DNA of 64,000 nucleotides from Limimaricola sp027213785 (lineage in GTDB: Bacteria > Pseudomonadota > Alphaproteobacteria > Rhodobacterales > Rhodobacteraceae): contig NZ_CP193755.1 in NCBI RefSeq assembly GCF_050847355.1, forward strand, positions 1,612,001 to 1,676,000. The letters run 5' to 3'. Each line of letters starts with the position of its first letter. Positions within the stretch are counted from its first letter, which is position 1. A program made the position numbers and the translations under genes. The notes under the pieces were generated by a model. The model did not search any database, had not been told where the DNA came from, and saw nothing but the letters and a program-made list of their open reading frames with translations. Shown here piece after piece: positions 17,654-25,968 of the stretch.

Positions 17654-18171
17654 GTTCAGCGCTCCGCCACGCTACGGCACCCGGTCGCGAGAGAGAAGCC
17701 GACACGTCGTCGGAAGCTGGGAAAGGGCGAGAACGCGCCGAAACTGCAACGCGGGGCAAGAGGGAAGCCCGTCCCCTTTCGAAAACAACAACCCAGGCAA
17801 TCGCAGCCCGCGTTCCCTGCTGAATGGAGGACCGGCCGTGAATCCGCGCTCGGTCCGGATCCCGGCCGCTGCCGAATGCGCCTCTCTGCCGTGCGACGAT
17901 GCCGCAAAAGCCCGCACCGCTGTCGACCCCATGCCGAAATCGACCTCTACCCCGAGACGGCGCTTCGGCCTTGCAATAACTCATGTCCCCGAGAACCGGA
18001 TGCGTGCCGCCTGCATGAGTGGTGATCATCCGCTCGGAACGTTTCCGTCCCGGCCCTTTCTCATTGGGACATAGCGTTTCGCCATGCCTCTTTTTGTAGC
18101 AGGAATTGCGCCCTATTGTCGCCCGATTGGGCAGTAGTTTGACTGTTGAACAGCAGCCATGGGACCGACTG
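17654..18171. other. Divergent intergenic region, 518 bp
   Basis: This spacer separates the leftward copper and cytochrome cluster from the rightward EF-hand gene. I see no convincing gene and no CsoR-type palindrome or 19-bp MerR-type promoter. A short dyad GCCC-GATT-GGGC is at 18121-18132. Several short frames cross the region on both strands without domains or ribosome sites. Promoters for both flanking transcripts must lie here but I could not place them. Confidence 0.5.
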
Positions 18172-19320
18172 ATGAAACTTCTGACCACCGCCTCGGCGCT
18201 TGCGATAAGTGCTCTCCTGTCCACCTCGGGCATGGCCACCGCCCAATCGGTGACCTTCGAGACCTATGACACCGATGGCGATGGCATGTTGTCCCGCAAG
18301 GAATGGGCCCGAGCTTCCGAAATCCGCAGCAAGCGCATTTTCCGGATGGCGTCGCAGGGCGACCGCTTCATCACCGAGGAAGAATTCGCCGAAGCCATCG
18401 ACGACAGCCGCCTCACCCTGCGGCTCGCGGCGCTGCGGGACAAGGTGGAGAGCGAGGACGACGCGGAGGCGGTGGACGATCTGGAAGAGGAACTCCGCGA
18501 GATCCGCGACGAGTACAAGGATGCCATCCGCGAGTTGAAGGACGAGATCGCCGACGTCGGTGATGATGACGACGAAGCCCGGAGCGAGCTCGAGGACGCC
18601 CTCGCGGAGATCGAGGAGGAGGAGCGCGAGGCTCTGGCCGAGCTGGAGGACGAACGCCGAGGCATCGATCGGGACTTTGCAGAGGCTCTGCGCGAACTCG
18701 AGCAGGAGTTGAGGGACGCCGATCCGGGCGACCGCGCCGACGTGGAGGAGGAACTTCGCGAACTGGAAGCGGAAAAGGCCGAAGCCCTCGCCGAGCTTGA
18801 GGAAGAGAGCGAAGGCATCCTGAACGAGAAGCGCGAGGCCATCGCGGACCTGACCGAGGAACTTGCCGGGATCGACGAGGACCACGACGAGGCGCGGGCC
18901 GAGCTCCGCGAGCGGCTTCGTGAATTGAAGAAGGAACAGCGCGAAGCCATCCGGGACCTCGAGGAAGAGGCCGAGGACGTGGAACGTGATCGTGACGAGG
19001 ACGAAGACGACCACGAGGAGGACGACCACGACGAGGACGATCACGACGAGGATGAGCGCGACGAGGACGATCACGACGAGGACGATCACGACGAGGACGA
19101 GCGCGACGAGGACGATCACGACGAGGACGAGCGCGACGAGGATGAGGACGACCGCGAGGACGCCACTGATGGCTCGGGCGCCAAAGCCGAGAAAAAGAGC
19201 AAGCGCGAGCTGAAGGCCGAGAAGCGCGAGAAGCGCAAGGCCGCGAAGAAAGAGCGTCGTGAGCGCGAGAAGGCTGAACGCCGCAACAAGCGCAAGCAGA
19301 GGGACAGCGACGACGAATAA
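18172..19320 (+). CDS. Exported EF-hand protein with charged coiled coil and Asp/His repeats
   Basis: A 382-residue exported protein with no family that I recognise. A Sec signal peptide (residues 1-25) is followed at 33-44 by one canonical EF-hand loop, DTDGDGMLSRKE, with ligands at positions 1, 3, 5, 9 and 12. Residues about 85-275 form an almost uninterrupted Glu/Arg/Leu-rich helix, probably a coiled coil or single alpha-helix. Residues about 275-325 are Asp/Glu with periodic His or Arg in five-residue units, encoded by a 15-bp tandem repeat. The last 50 residues reverse charge to Lys/Arg (KSKRELKAEKREKRKAAKKE). GGGA lies before the ATG at 18172. It is next to the copper cluster; Ca(II) or other divalent metal binding in the periplasm is the likely activity. 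A strong inverted repeat follows. Confidence 0.75.
   Translation: MKLLTTASALAISALLSTSGMATAQSVTFETYDTDGDGMLSRKEWARASEIRSKRIFRMASQGDRFITEEEFAEAIDDSRLTLRLAALRDKVESEDDAEAVDDLEEELREIRDEYKDAIRELKDEIADVGDDDDEARSELEDALAEIEEEEREALAELEDERRGIDRDFAEALRELEQELRDADPGDRADVEEELRELEAEKAEALAELEEESEGILNEKREAIADLTEELAGIDEDHDEARAELRERLRELKKEQREAIRDLEEEAEDVERDRDEDEDDHEEDDHDEDDHDEDERDEDDHDEDDHDEDERDEDDHDEDERDEDEDDREDATDGSGAKAEKKSKRELKAEKREKRKAAKKERREREKAERRNKRKQRDSDDE
19006..19140 (+). repeat. 15-bp in-frame tandem repeat (9 units)
   Basis: Nine tandem 15-bp units of the form GAC-GAY-CAC-GAC-GAG or the variant GAY-GAG-CGC-GAC-GAG lie in frame within the EF-hand gene. They encode D-D-H-D-E and D-E-R-D-E. From the third unit the order of H and R units is H, R, H, H, R, H, R plus a degenerate edge. 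The near identity of the units suggests copy number could vary between strains. Confidence 0.85.
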
Positions 19321-19340
19321 GTCGCCATCGAGCCAAACTA

Positions 19341-19370
19341 ACGGCGGCGGCGCTCTTGCGCCGCCGCCGT
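19341..19370 (+). terminator. Hairpin terminator after EF-hand gene
   Basis: A perfect 13-bp GC-rich inverted repeat (19341-19353 with 19358-19370) with a TCTT loop starts 20 bases after the stop codon and is followed by CGTTCG. It is a strong stem with a poor U-tract. Confidence 0.75.
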
Positions 19371-19634
19371 CGTTCGGGAACGTGCAGCGACGCAGCCATG
19401 CGGCAACATGATGGTGAGGAAACGGAAAGGCGCTCACCGGACGGGGGCGCTTTTCGTGCTTCGGCCAGGATCTTCGGCACGCTTCAGAGCCGTAGCCCTA
19501 CCGGAGACCGGCCCGGTCCGGGGCCGCATGCTTCGGAGCCCTGCACGGTCATGCCGGGGAGCGGGTCGACGGTGGCGCCGACGCGTGCAAGGTTGGCGCG
19601 AAGCCGGCGCGATCCGGATGAGAGCCTCGGGGAG

Positions 19635-20408
19635 ATGCGCGAGAAGATGAAGGACAGGGTGGTCGAACTCTATCGGGGCGCGACGCCGCGCGCGCATCGT
19701 TTTCGCTATTGGCTGCTCGGCTTCGACATCGTCGCGATCCTGTTCGTCGTGGTCACCTCCTTTACCGCCTATGGCCCATGGGTGCAGGGGCTCGACCTGC
19801 TCTTCGGCTCGGTGATCCTCGCCGATCTTGCGGCGCGGCTGTGGATCGCGCCCCGGCGGTGGCGGTTCCTGTGCTACCCCACCACGCTGGCCGATCTCGT
19901 CAGCGCAGCTTCCTTCTTCGCGCCGCTGGCGGGCGAGGGCTTTGCCTTCCTGCGGATCCTGCGCACCTTGCGGCTCTTGCACATGTTCCAGACCAAGGAC
20001 CGGCTCAGGGCCGATTTCCGGTTCTTCCGGGACAATGAACAGCTGCTCGTCGCCGCGACCAATCTCGGCGTGTTCATCTTCGTGATGTCGGGCTTCGTCT
20101 TCGCGACCCAGCATCGTAGCAGCGCCGATATCGGCAACTATGCCGATGCGCTCTACTTCACCGTCACGGCGCTGACGACCACCGGGTTCGGCGACATCAC
20201 CCTCGCGGGCACCGGCGGGCGGATGATCTCGGTCGCGATCATGATCTGCGGCGTCACGCTTTTCCTGCGGCTGGCGCAGGTGCTGTTCCGCCCCAGCAAG
20301 GTGCGGGTGACCTGCCAGACCTGCGGGCTTTTCCTGCACGATGCCGACGCGGTGCATTGCAAGCATTGCGGCAACACCATCAACATCAAGACAGATGGCC
20401 AGGTCTGA
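19635..20408 (+). CDS. Voltage-gated-like K+ channel with zinc ribbon
   Basis: A 257-residue inner-membrane potassium channel of the Ion_trans family. A voltage-sensor-like domain includes YWLLGFDIVAILFVVVTSF and an Arg-bearing S4-like helix (FLRILRTLRLLHMF). The pore helix and filter are FTVTALTTTGFGDITLAG, with GFGD replacing GYGD, followed by the inner helix. The C-terminal 35 residues carry two Cys pairs (CQTC and CKHC), forming a small zinc ribbon or rubredoxin-like knuckle not usual for these channels. The start is uncertain. The frame is open far upstream, but family alignments from memory place the start near the ATG at 19635 or 19647. It stands alone between the EF-hand gene and housekeeping genes. 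Confidence 0.88.
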   Translation: MREKMKDRVVELYRGATPRAHRFRYWLLGFDIVAILFVVVTSFTAYGPWVQGLDLLFGSVILADLAARLWIAPRRWRFLCYPTTLADLVSAASFFAPLAGEGFAFLRILRTLRLLHMFQTKDRLRADFRFFRDNEQLLVAATNLGVFIFVMSGFVFATQHRSSADIGNYADALYFTVTALTTTGFGDITLAGTGGRMISVAIMICGVTLFLRLAQVLFRPSKVRVTCQTCGLFLHDADAVHCKHCGNTINIKTDGQV

Positions 20409-20428
20409 CCTCTACCCGATGGTGACGC

Positions 20429-20794
20429 TCAACCCTGCCGGTCGACCGCCAGGGCGTCGAGATAGATCCGCACCGCGTCCTGCACGTGCCGGAAGCGGTC
20501 GCCGCCCAGATGCTTGCCGCCATACCAGCGGGTCACGATGATGAGGTGGTCGTGCAGCCCCTCGCGCTCGAGCATGCGCAGGATCACCATGCCGGCCCCG
20601 CTCTCGCCGTCATCGTTCTTCAAGGGACCGTCCGTCGCCAGCAGGGCCCAGCTGTTATGGGTGGCCTTGGCGAATTTCTTGCGGCGTTGCAGCTCCTTCA
20701 GAAGCAGCTTGGCCTCGGCGTCGGAGGTGCAGGGCGCGCCCGAAACGGCGTATTTCGAACCACGATCGCTGATGATGTTCTCAAGGACGCGCAT
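20429..20794 (-). CDS. IMPACT/YigZ-family protein
   Basis: A 121-residue protein corresponding to the N-terminal UPF0029 domain of the IMPACT/YigZ family. The signature NDDGESGAGMVILRMLERE and the HLIIVTRWYGGKHLGGDRF segment are both complete. The usual C-terminal ferredoxin-like domain of YigZ (about 80 residues) is missing, giving a one-domain form common in this bacterial family. The role is thought to relate to translation stress or ribosome interaction, but the bacterial function is unsettled. The ATG at 20794 matches family starts that I recall; a TTG at 20830 would add 12 residues. It diverges from the next gene with only 14 bp between starts. Confidence 0.88.
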   Translation of the reverse strand: MRVLENIISDRGSKYAVSGAPCTSDAEAKLLLKELQRRKKFAKATHNSWALLATDGPLKNDDGESGAGMVILRMLEREGLHDHLIIVTRWYGGKHLGGDRFRHVQDAVRIYLDALAVDRQG

Positions 20795-20808
20795 GGGTGG
20801 GGCGTAGT

Positions 20809-21492
20809 ATGCGGGGACCTCGGGGATCAAGCCGTTTCACCGGCGAGAGCCCGCTTCTGTGGGGCGCGCGGCTCGCCCTTTCGGCGACCGCCGGTGAACT
20901 GCTGCGCGACGCGGGCGGTCTCGTGGTGATCGCGTCGCATCCGGGCGACGAGATCCTGGGATGCGCGGCGCTGATCCACGGCGCGGTCCGGGCCGGGCTG
21001 CCGGTTCGGGTCATCTGCTTGACGCGCGGCACCGCCGTGGCGGCCCTGCAGGACGTCTCGACCGCTCTGTCGGGCCTTGCGCCGAAAGCGGTCCTGCATT
21101 GCTTTGACGAGCGGGAGGGGATGTTGACCTCGGGCGGGCGGCCATTCGACCTCGTCGCCGCAAAGGTCGCGGCCTGCCTTCCGGAGGAGGCTGCGGTACT
21201 GCTGCCTTGGCGCGAGGAGGCGCATCCCGACCGGCAAAGGGGTCATGCCATCGGCCGGGCCGCCATGGGCGAGACGCATCGGGCGCTGGCCTATCCGCTC
21301 GCAGGGCGGTTTCAGGCGACCGCGCCGGTGCCGCGCGCCATGCGTCTTCTCTCGGCCCCGCCGGCGGCGCTCGCCGCCAAGCGACGGGCGCTGGGCCTGC
21401 TGTCGACGATGCCGCTGGGGGAGATCGATGGCGACGTGCCACCGCTGCGCGAGCATTTCCTGACCCAGCCCGAGATCTTCATCCTCGATTGA
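20809..21492 (+). CDS. PIG-L/LmbE-family deacetylase-like protein
   Basis: A 227-residue protein of the PIG-L (LmbE) zinc-dependent N-acetylglucosamine deacetylase family. The zinc-binding motif that is normally AHPDDE appears as SHPGDEILGCAALI, with the His-x-x-Asp-Glu ligands kept but the first Asp replaced by Gly. The second signature is present as EEAHPDRQRGHAIGRAA. The ending LREHFLTQPEIFIL is typical. GGGG lies six bases before the ATG at 20809; a GTG at 20797 is in frame. The substrate is not evident; Rhodobacteraceae members often lie near glycosyl- or methyltransferase genes, but here the neighbours are unrelated. It converges with bioC across 38 bp. Confidence 0.82.
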   Translation: MRGPRGSSRFTGESPLLWGARLALSATAGELLRDAGGLVVIASHPGDEILGCAALIHGAVRAGLPVRVICLTRGTAVAALQDVSTALSGLAPKAVLHCFDEREGMLTSGGRPFDLVAAKVAACLPEEAAVLLPWREEAHPDRQRGHAIGRAAMGETHRALAYPLAGRFQATAPVPRAMRLLSAPPAALAAKRRALGLLSTMPLGEIDGDVPPLREHFLTQPEIFILD

Positions 21493-21530
21493 CGCGCGAG
21501 AACGATCCCGATGCGCGGGGCTCGACCGGT

Positions 21531-22289
21531 TCACTCCGGCCGGGACGCAACGAGATGCACCGAGACATAGCTCAGGCCGAGACGGCCATCCGGCAAGGCA
21601 TGCTCGGCGCGCCAGCGCGCCTCTGCGGCGCGCAGGGCGCCCCGCCCCCAGCCGGCGCGGGCGTTGCCGGTGACGCCTGTGGCGCGCAGATGGCGCAGCA
21701 GCTGCGGCAGGTCGTCGAAACCCATCACCTCACGACGGGCCTCGATCGCGGCGATCCGCAGGCCGGGCGGCAGCAATTCCGGCCAATCCTCGGGGTCTGC
21801 ATAGGAGAGCGGCGCGGGCGCGCCCAAGGCGGCGATCTCCGCGAAATGACCGCGCCCGAAGCCCCCGAGCAACAGGAATCCACCGGGGGCGAGATGCGCA
21901 CAGAGCCGCGACAGCAGCGCCCGGGGATCGGCGATCCACTGGATCGTGGCGCCGGAGGCGATCAGGCCGAAACGCCCGTCGAGCGCCAGCCGCTCCACCG
22001 GCCCGGCGCGAAAGCCCGGGCGCAATTCGGGCGACAGATGCGCCGCCGCCTCGGCAAGAAGATCGTTGCTCAGATAGTCGCCGATCTCGAAGCGGGCGCG
22101 CAGCGCCTGGGTCAGCAGACCGGTGCCGCAGCCGAACTCGAACGCCCGATCGATGCGTGGCCCCGCCCCCTGCTCGGCCAGCATCTCGGCCAGGCGCGCG
22201 GCGCTACGGGCCTGTACCCGCGCCTCGGCGTGGTAGCTCGACAGCCCTCGGCGAAACGCCCGGGCGACACGCTCGCAGGACGGGGTCAC
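21531..22289 (-). CDS. bioC: Malonyl-ACP O-methyltransferase BioC
   Basis: Methylates the free carboxyl of malonyl-ACP so that fatty-acid synthesis can build the pimeloyl chain of biotin. The 252-residue protein has the SAM-binding motif I region (RAFEFGCGTGLLTQALRA), a LIASGATIQWIADP segment typical of BioC, and LAPGGFLLLGGFG. The start is a GTG at 22289 whose GTGA overlaps the bioG stop by four bases, giving translational coupling. It is the last gene of the bioBFDAGC operon; pairing with bioG supports the assignment over a generic methyltransferase. Confidence 0.85.
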   Translation of the reverse strand: MTPSCERVARAFRRGLSSYHAEARVQARSAARLAEMLAEQGAGPRIDRAFEFGCGTGLLTQALRARFEIGDYLSNDLLAEAAAHLSPELRPGFRAGPVERLALDGRFGLIASGATIQWIADPRALLSRLCAHLAPGGFLLLGGFGRGHFAEIAALGAPAPLSYADPEDWPELLPPGLRIAAIEARREVMGFDDLPQLLRHLRATGVTGNARAGWGRGALRAAEARWRAEHALPDGRLGLSYVSVHLVASRPE

Positions 22290-22900
22290 GAAAGCACCTC
22301 GTCCCAGCTCGTCCAGCCGCGAAACGGCGCATGTGGTGCCTCGACCTCGCGCAGCGGCACATCGGCGAAGGCCCGGCGCAGATTGGGGGCCGGAAAGACA
22401 TGGTCGCGCGTCGCGATCAAAGCCGCGTCCCATGCCGCAGCCGGTGCCGGGCCGCGCGCCGCGACGACGTCCAACTCGGCGCGCAGGGCGTCGATGTCGG
22501 GGGCCGCCACGGGGGGGGCGCCGGCGCGGTCGAGAAACGCCGCGAGCGTCGTCTCGTCCAGGCGATCGCGGGTGCGCGCGAAGATCGCGGGCGGGATGCC
22601 GAGGCGGCGGTCGACCGGGTTCGGGCTGCCGCAGATCGCGACACGGCGATGGAACGGGTCCGCGCGCCCGGCCTGCCAATGGGCATAGGCCGCCACCCCG
22701 AACGACCACGCGACGAGGCTGCGCCGCGCATAGCCCGATAGCGAAGGCAGCTCGGCGTCGAGATCGCGCCAATCCTCGACGAACAGGACGTCGCGGTCAT
22801 CGCCGAGATGCCGGAACGCAGCGGCCCCGGCGGCCCAGCCGCCGAACAGCACCACCACCTGCCCTGCCCGCTCCGATCCGCTGAGCCAGCGCCAACGCAT
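22286..22900 (-). CDS. bioG: Pimeloyl-ACP methyl ester esterase BioG
   Basis: Removes the methyl ester placed by BioC to release pimeloyl-ACP. The 204-residue protein matches the BioG (DUF452) alpha/beta-hydrolase family: an N-terminal VVLFGGWAAGAAAFRHL segment, the nucleophile in LVAWSFGVAAYAHW (W-S-F-G) and a late His in VEAPHAPFRGW, a family hallmark. BioG replaces BioH in a minority of biotin operons. It follows bioA by four bases and overlaps bioC. Confidence 0.88.
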   Translation of the reverse strand: MRWRWLSGSERAGQVVVLFGGWAAGAAAFRHLGDDRDVLFVEDWRDLDAELPSLSGYARRSLVAWSFGVAAYAHWQAGRADPFHRRVAICGSPNPVDRRLGIPPAIFARTRDRLDETTLAAFLDRAGAPPVAAPDIDALRAELDVVAARGPAPAAAWDAALIATRDHVFPAPNLRRAFADVPLREVEAPHAPFRGWTSWDEVLS

Positions 22901-22904
22901 CGGC

Positions 22905-24188
22905 CTAGAGGATCTCCGCCAGGCGGATCATCGCGGCACTCACCTGCCCGACCTCTTCCGGCGACAGGACGTAGGGCGGCATGGCATAGATGTTGCGCCC
23001 GAAGGGCCGCAGCCAGACCCCGGTTTCGCGCGATACCGGATGCGCGCGGTCGGCGCTGACCTCGTGGTCCATCTCGATCACCGCGATCGCGCCCAGCACC
23101 CGGACATCCGCGACGCCCGGAAGCGATCTCGCTGGCGCGAGCTCGGCCTCCATCTGCCAGGCGATGCCCGCCACGCGGTCGCGCCATTCGCCATCCGCCA
23201 TCAGGTCGAGGCTGGCGCAGGCGGCGGCACAGGCGAGCGGATTGCCCATGAAGGTGGGCCCGTGCATGAAGAGCCCCGGCTTACCGGAGCCGATGCGCCG
23301 CGCCACTTCGCCCGAGGCCATCACCGCGGCAAAGGACAGGTGCCCGCCGGTCAGCGCCTTGCCCAGGCACATGATGTCCGGGGTGACCCCGGCCAGATCG
23401 GCCGCGAACAGCGCGCCGGTCCGACCGAAGCCGGTGGCGATCTCGTCGAAGATCAGCAGGATCCCCAGCTCGTCGCAGAGCTTGCGCGCCCGGCGCAGAT
23501 ACTCGGGGTGGTAGAAGCGCATGCCCCCCGCCCCCTGTACCACCGGCTCCAGGATCAGCCCGGCGATCTGGTCGCCATGCTCGTGCAGCAGCCGCGACAG
23601 GCCCGCGACGCCGTTGGCCTCGTCGTCCTCGGGCCAGTCCTCAGACATGGTCACCGGCGGCTGCGGTACGAAATACTGGATGTTGAGCGCCCCCTCGAAC
23701 AGGTGGTGCATGCCGTTCACCGGGTCGCAGACGCTCATCGCCTTCCAGGTATCGCCGTGATAGCCGCCGCGCGGCGTGGCAAAGCGTGTGCGGCCCGGAT
23801 TTCCGGCGGCGAGCTGGTGCTGCACCGCCATCTTCATCGCCACCTCGACCGCGACCGAGCCGCTGTCGCAGTAGAACACGTGGTCGAGCCCCTCGGGCGT
23901 CATCTCGACCAGGCGGCGCCCCAGCTCGACCGCCGGGCGATGGGTGAGCCCGCCGAACATCACATGCGGCAGCCGGTCGATCTGTGCCTTCATCGCCGCC
24001 GTGATCGCGGGGTGCCGATGGCCGTGGATCGCGCACCACCACGACGACATGGCATCGATCATCCGCGTGCCGTCGTCGAGCGTGATCCACGCCCCTTCGG
24101 CGCGCTCGACCATGTAGGTCGGACCCGGCGCCATGACGTTGGTATAGGGATGCCACAAATGGCGGCGGTCGAAATCGGCGTCGGTCAT
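22905..24188 (-). CDS. bioA: DAPA aminotransferase BioA
   Basis: Uses SAM as amino donor to convert 8-amino-7-oxononanoate (KAPA) to 7,8-diaminononanoate. The 427-residue PLP enzyme begins with the family's RRHLWHPYTNVM and has SSWWCAIHGHRHPAI, the cofactor region ILIFDEIATGFGRTG and the Schiff-base lysine in CLGKALTGGHLSFA. Its length is normal. The ATG overlaps the bioD stop in an ATGA arrangement. Confidence 0.96.
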   Translation of the reverse strand: MTDADFDRRHLWHPYTNVMAPGPTYMVERAEGAWITLDDGTRMIDAMSSWWCAIHGHRHPAITAAMKAQIDRLPHVMFGGLTHRPAVELGRRLVEMTPEGLDHVFYCDSGSVAVEVAMKMAVQHQLAAGNPGRTRFATPRGGYHGDTWKAMSVCDPVNGMHHLFEGALNIQYFVPQPPVTMSEDWPEDDEANGVAGLSRLLHEHGDQIAGLILEPVVQGAGGMRFYHPEYLRRARKLCDELGILLIFDEIATGFGRTGALFAADLAGVTPDIMCLGKALTGGHLSFAAVMASGEVARRIGSGKPGLFMHGPTFMGNPLACAAACASLDLMADGEWRDRVAGIAWQMEAELAPARSLPGVADVRVLGAIAVIEMDHEVSADRAHPVSRETGVWLRPFGRNIYAMPPYVLSPEEVGQVSAAMIRLAEIL

Positions 24189-24814
24189 GCCGCCTCCATC
24201 GCGCGGCGGATCGCGGCCATGTCGATCGCCGCGAAGGCATCCCGCAGGCCGTCGCCATCGAGCGGATCGAGCGGCCCGACCCGGCCCAGATGCGTCACCT
24301 CGCCCATCTCGGCGATGGTGCGCTCGACGCGGGGCGCGGCCTCGCCCGAAAAGATCACCCCGGCCACGGGCACCCCGGCCCCGCGCAGCGCCGCCAGCGA
24401 CAGCAGCGAATGGTTGATGGTCCCGAGCGCTGTGCGCGCGACCAGCACCACCGGCGCGCCCCAGCGGGCAAAGAGATCGAGGAAGGTGGTTCGGTCGTCG
24501 AGCGGCACCATCAGCCCGCCCGCCCCCTCGACCACCAGCGGCCGGGGGGTGTCGGGCAGCCTCAGCGCCTCGACGTCGATCCGCACCCCTTCGGCCTCGG
24601 CCGAGATATGCGGGCTGGCCGGGAGTTCGAGCCGCACCGCCTCTGGCAGCACCGGCGCACCGGCGAGCCGCGCCACGATCTCGCTGTCGGTCTCCTCCTC
24701 GAGGCCCGACTGCACCGGCTTCCAGTAATGCGCGCCGAGGGCCTGGACGAGGCCCGCCGAGACCACGGTCTTGCCGATGCCGGTATCGGTGCCGGTGACG
24801 ACGATCGGTTTCAT
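24185..24814 (-). CDS. bioD: Dethiobiotin synthetase BioD
   Basis: ATP-dependent carboxylation and ring closure of diaminononanoate to dethiobiotin. The 209-residue P-loop protein starts with VTGTDTGIGKTVVSAGL (Walker A GTDTGIGKT) and includes KPVQSGLEEETDSE and the glycine-rich VVEGAGGLMVPLDD. Its ATG overlaps the end of bioF and its stop overlaps the start of bioA, both by four bases. Confidence 0.95.
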   Translation of the reverse strand: MKPIVVTGTDTGIGKTVVSAGLVQALGAHYWKPVQSGLEEETDSEIVARLAGAPVLPEAVRLELPASPHISAEAEGVRIDVEALRLPDTPRPLVVEGAGGLMVPLDDRTTFLDLFARWGAPVVLVARTALGTINHSLLSLAALRGAGVPVAGVIFSGEAAPRVERTIAEMGEVTHLGRVGPLDPLDGDGLRDAFAAIDMAAIRRAMEAA

Positions 24815-25968
24815 GCGGCGGCCTTTCGGATGTCCGCGAGATCGGCGAAGAGCGCGTCGATCTCGTCCGTGCTGACATTGGGGGTGATCGAGACGCGCAG
24901 CCGTGCCGTGCCGCGCGGCACGGTGGGCGGGCGGATCGCGCGCACGTCGTGGCCGCGCGCCTGCAAGGCTTGGGCCAGCGCCAGCGCCTCGGCATCGTCG
25001 CCGATCAGCACCGGCAGGATCTGCGTTCCGAATGCGCCGAGGCCACCGAGTCGCGCGGCCTCATGCGCGTGGCTGATGCTGCGCCAGGCCGCCTCGCGCA
25101 GCTCGGGCCGCTCCGCGACCAGCCGCAGCGCCGCGCGCATGACAGCGGCGTCGAGCGGCGATGGCGCGGTCGAGAAGATGAAGTTGCGGGCGCGGTTGAC
25201 CAGCGTGTCGATCAGCACCGGATCGCCGCAGATCAGCCCGCCGGCCCCGCCGAGCGCCTTGCCGCAGGTGTGCAGGCTGACCAGATCGACCGAAGGGTCG
25301 AGCCCGTGCGCCCGGCCCTGCCCCTGCGCGCCGTAAAGCCCGGTCGCATGCGCCTCGTCGACAACCAGCACCGCGCCGTCTTCGGCCGCGACGGCGGCGA
25401 GGTCATCGAGCGGCGCGAGATCACCTTCCATCGAATAGAGGCTCTCGCAGGCGATCCACGCCCGGCCGGTACCGCCGGCGGCGCGCCAAGCCCGTAGTGC
25501 GTCGCGTGCGGCGTCGGCGTCGTTATGAACAAAGCTCTGCGTCTCGGCCCGGCCGAGACGCATTCCGTCATGGGCGCTGGCATGGACCAGCGCGTCGTGC
25601 AGCACGAGATCGCCCTGCATCGGCAGGCTCGAGAAGATCGCCACGTTGCCGGGAAACCCCGCCCCCATGTAGAGCGCCGCCGGCGCTCCGAAGAACGCCG
25701 CCGCCTCTTCCTCCAATGCCGCGTGCTCTACGTCGTTGCCGCGCAACAGCCGCGAGCCGCCGGAACCTGTGGCCACGCCCCGGTCCAGCGCCGCGCGCGC
25801 CGCCGCGCGCAGCATCTCGGAACTCGCCAGCCCGAGGTAGTCGTTCGAGGAAAAGTCCCGCCCCGCACGGGGCATCAGCGCCCGCCTGCGGCCGCGCGCG
25901 CCGAGCGCTTCGAGCGCCTCGGCGTGGCGCGGAAAGCCGGGGCGGCCCCGTGAGGCCGCCGCGCTCAT
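24811..25968 (-). CDS. bioF: 8-amino-7-oxononanoate synthase BioF
   Basis: PLP-dependent condensation of pimeloyl-ACP with L-alanine. The 385-residue protein has SSNDYLGLASS near the N-terminus, GSGGSRLLRGND, VVDEAHATGLYG (cofactor Asp and His), and the lysine in HTCGKALGGAGG. The tail includes RLRVSITPNVSTDEID. The start at 25968 overlaps the bioB stop (ATGA). Confidence 0.95.
   Translation of the reverse strand: MSAAASRGRPGFPRHAEALEALGARGRRRALMPRAGRDFSSNDYLGLASSEMLRAAARAALDRGVATGSGGSRLLRGNDVEHAALEEEAAAFFGAPAALYMGAGFPGNVAIFSSLPMQGDLVLHDALVHASAHDGMRLGRAETQSFVHNDADAARDALRAWRAAGGTGRAWIACESLYSMEGDLAPLDDLAAVAAEDGAVLVVDEAHATGLYGAQGQGRAHGLDPSVDLVSLHTCGKALGGAGGLICGDPVLIDTLVNRARNFIFSTAPSPLDAAVMRAALRLVAERPELREAAWRSISHAHEAARLGGLGAFGTQILPVLIGDDAEALALAQALQARGHDVRAIRPPTVPRGTARLRVSITPNVSTDEIDALFADLADIRKAAA

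Noticed and set aside
19006..19140. CRISPR-like array
   Set aside because: The 15-bp units are contiguous, in frame and without spacers, so this is a coding tandem repeat.
18061..19437. Minus-strand frame rich in Leu/Val opposite the EF-hand gene
   Set aside because: It looks like a membrane protein only because the acidic Asp/Glu repeat reads as Val/Leu on the other strand; the sense frame has a signal peptide, an EF-hand and a terminator.
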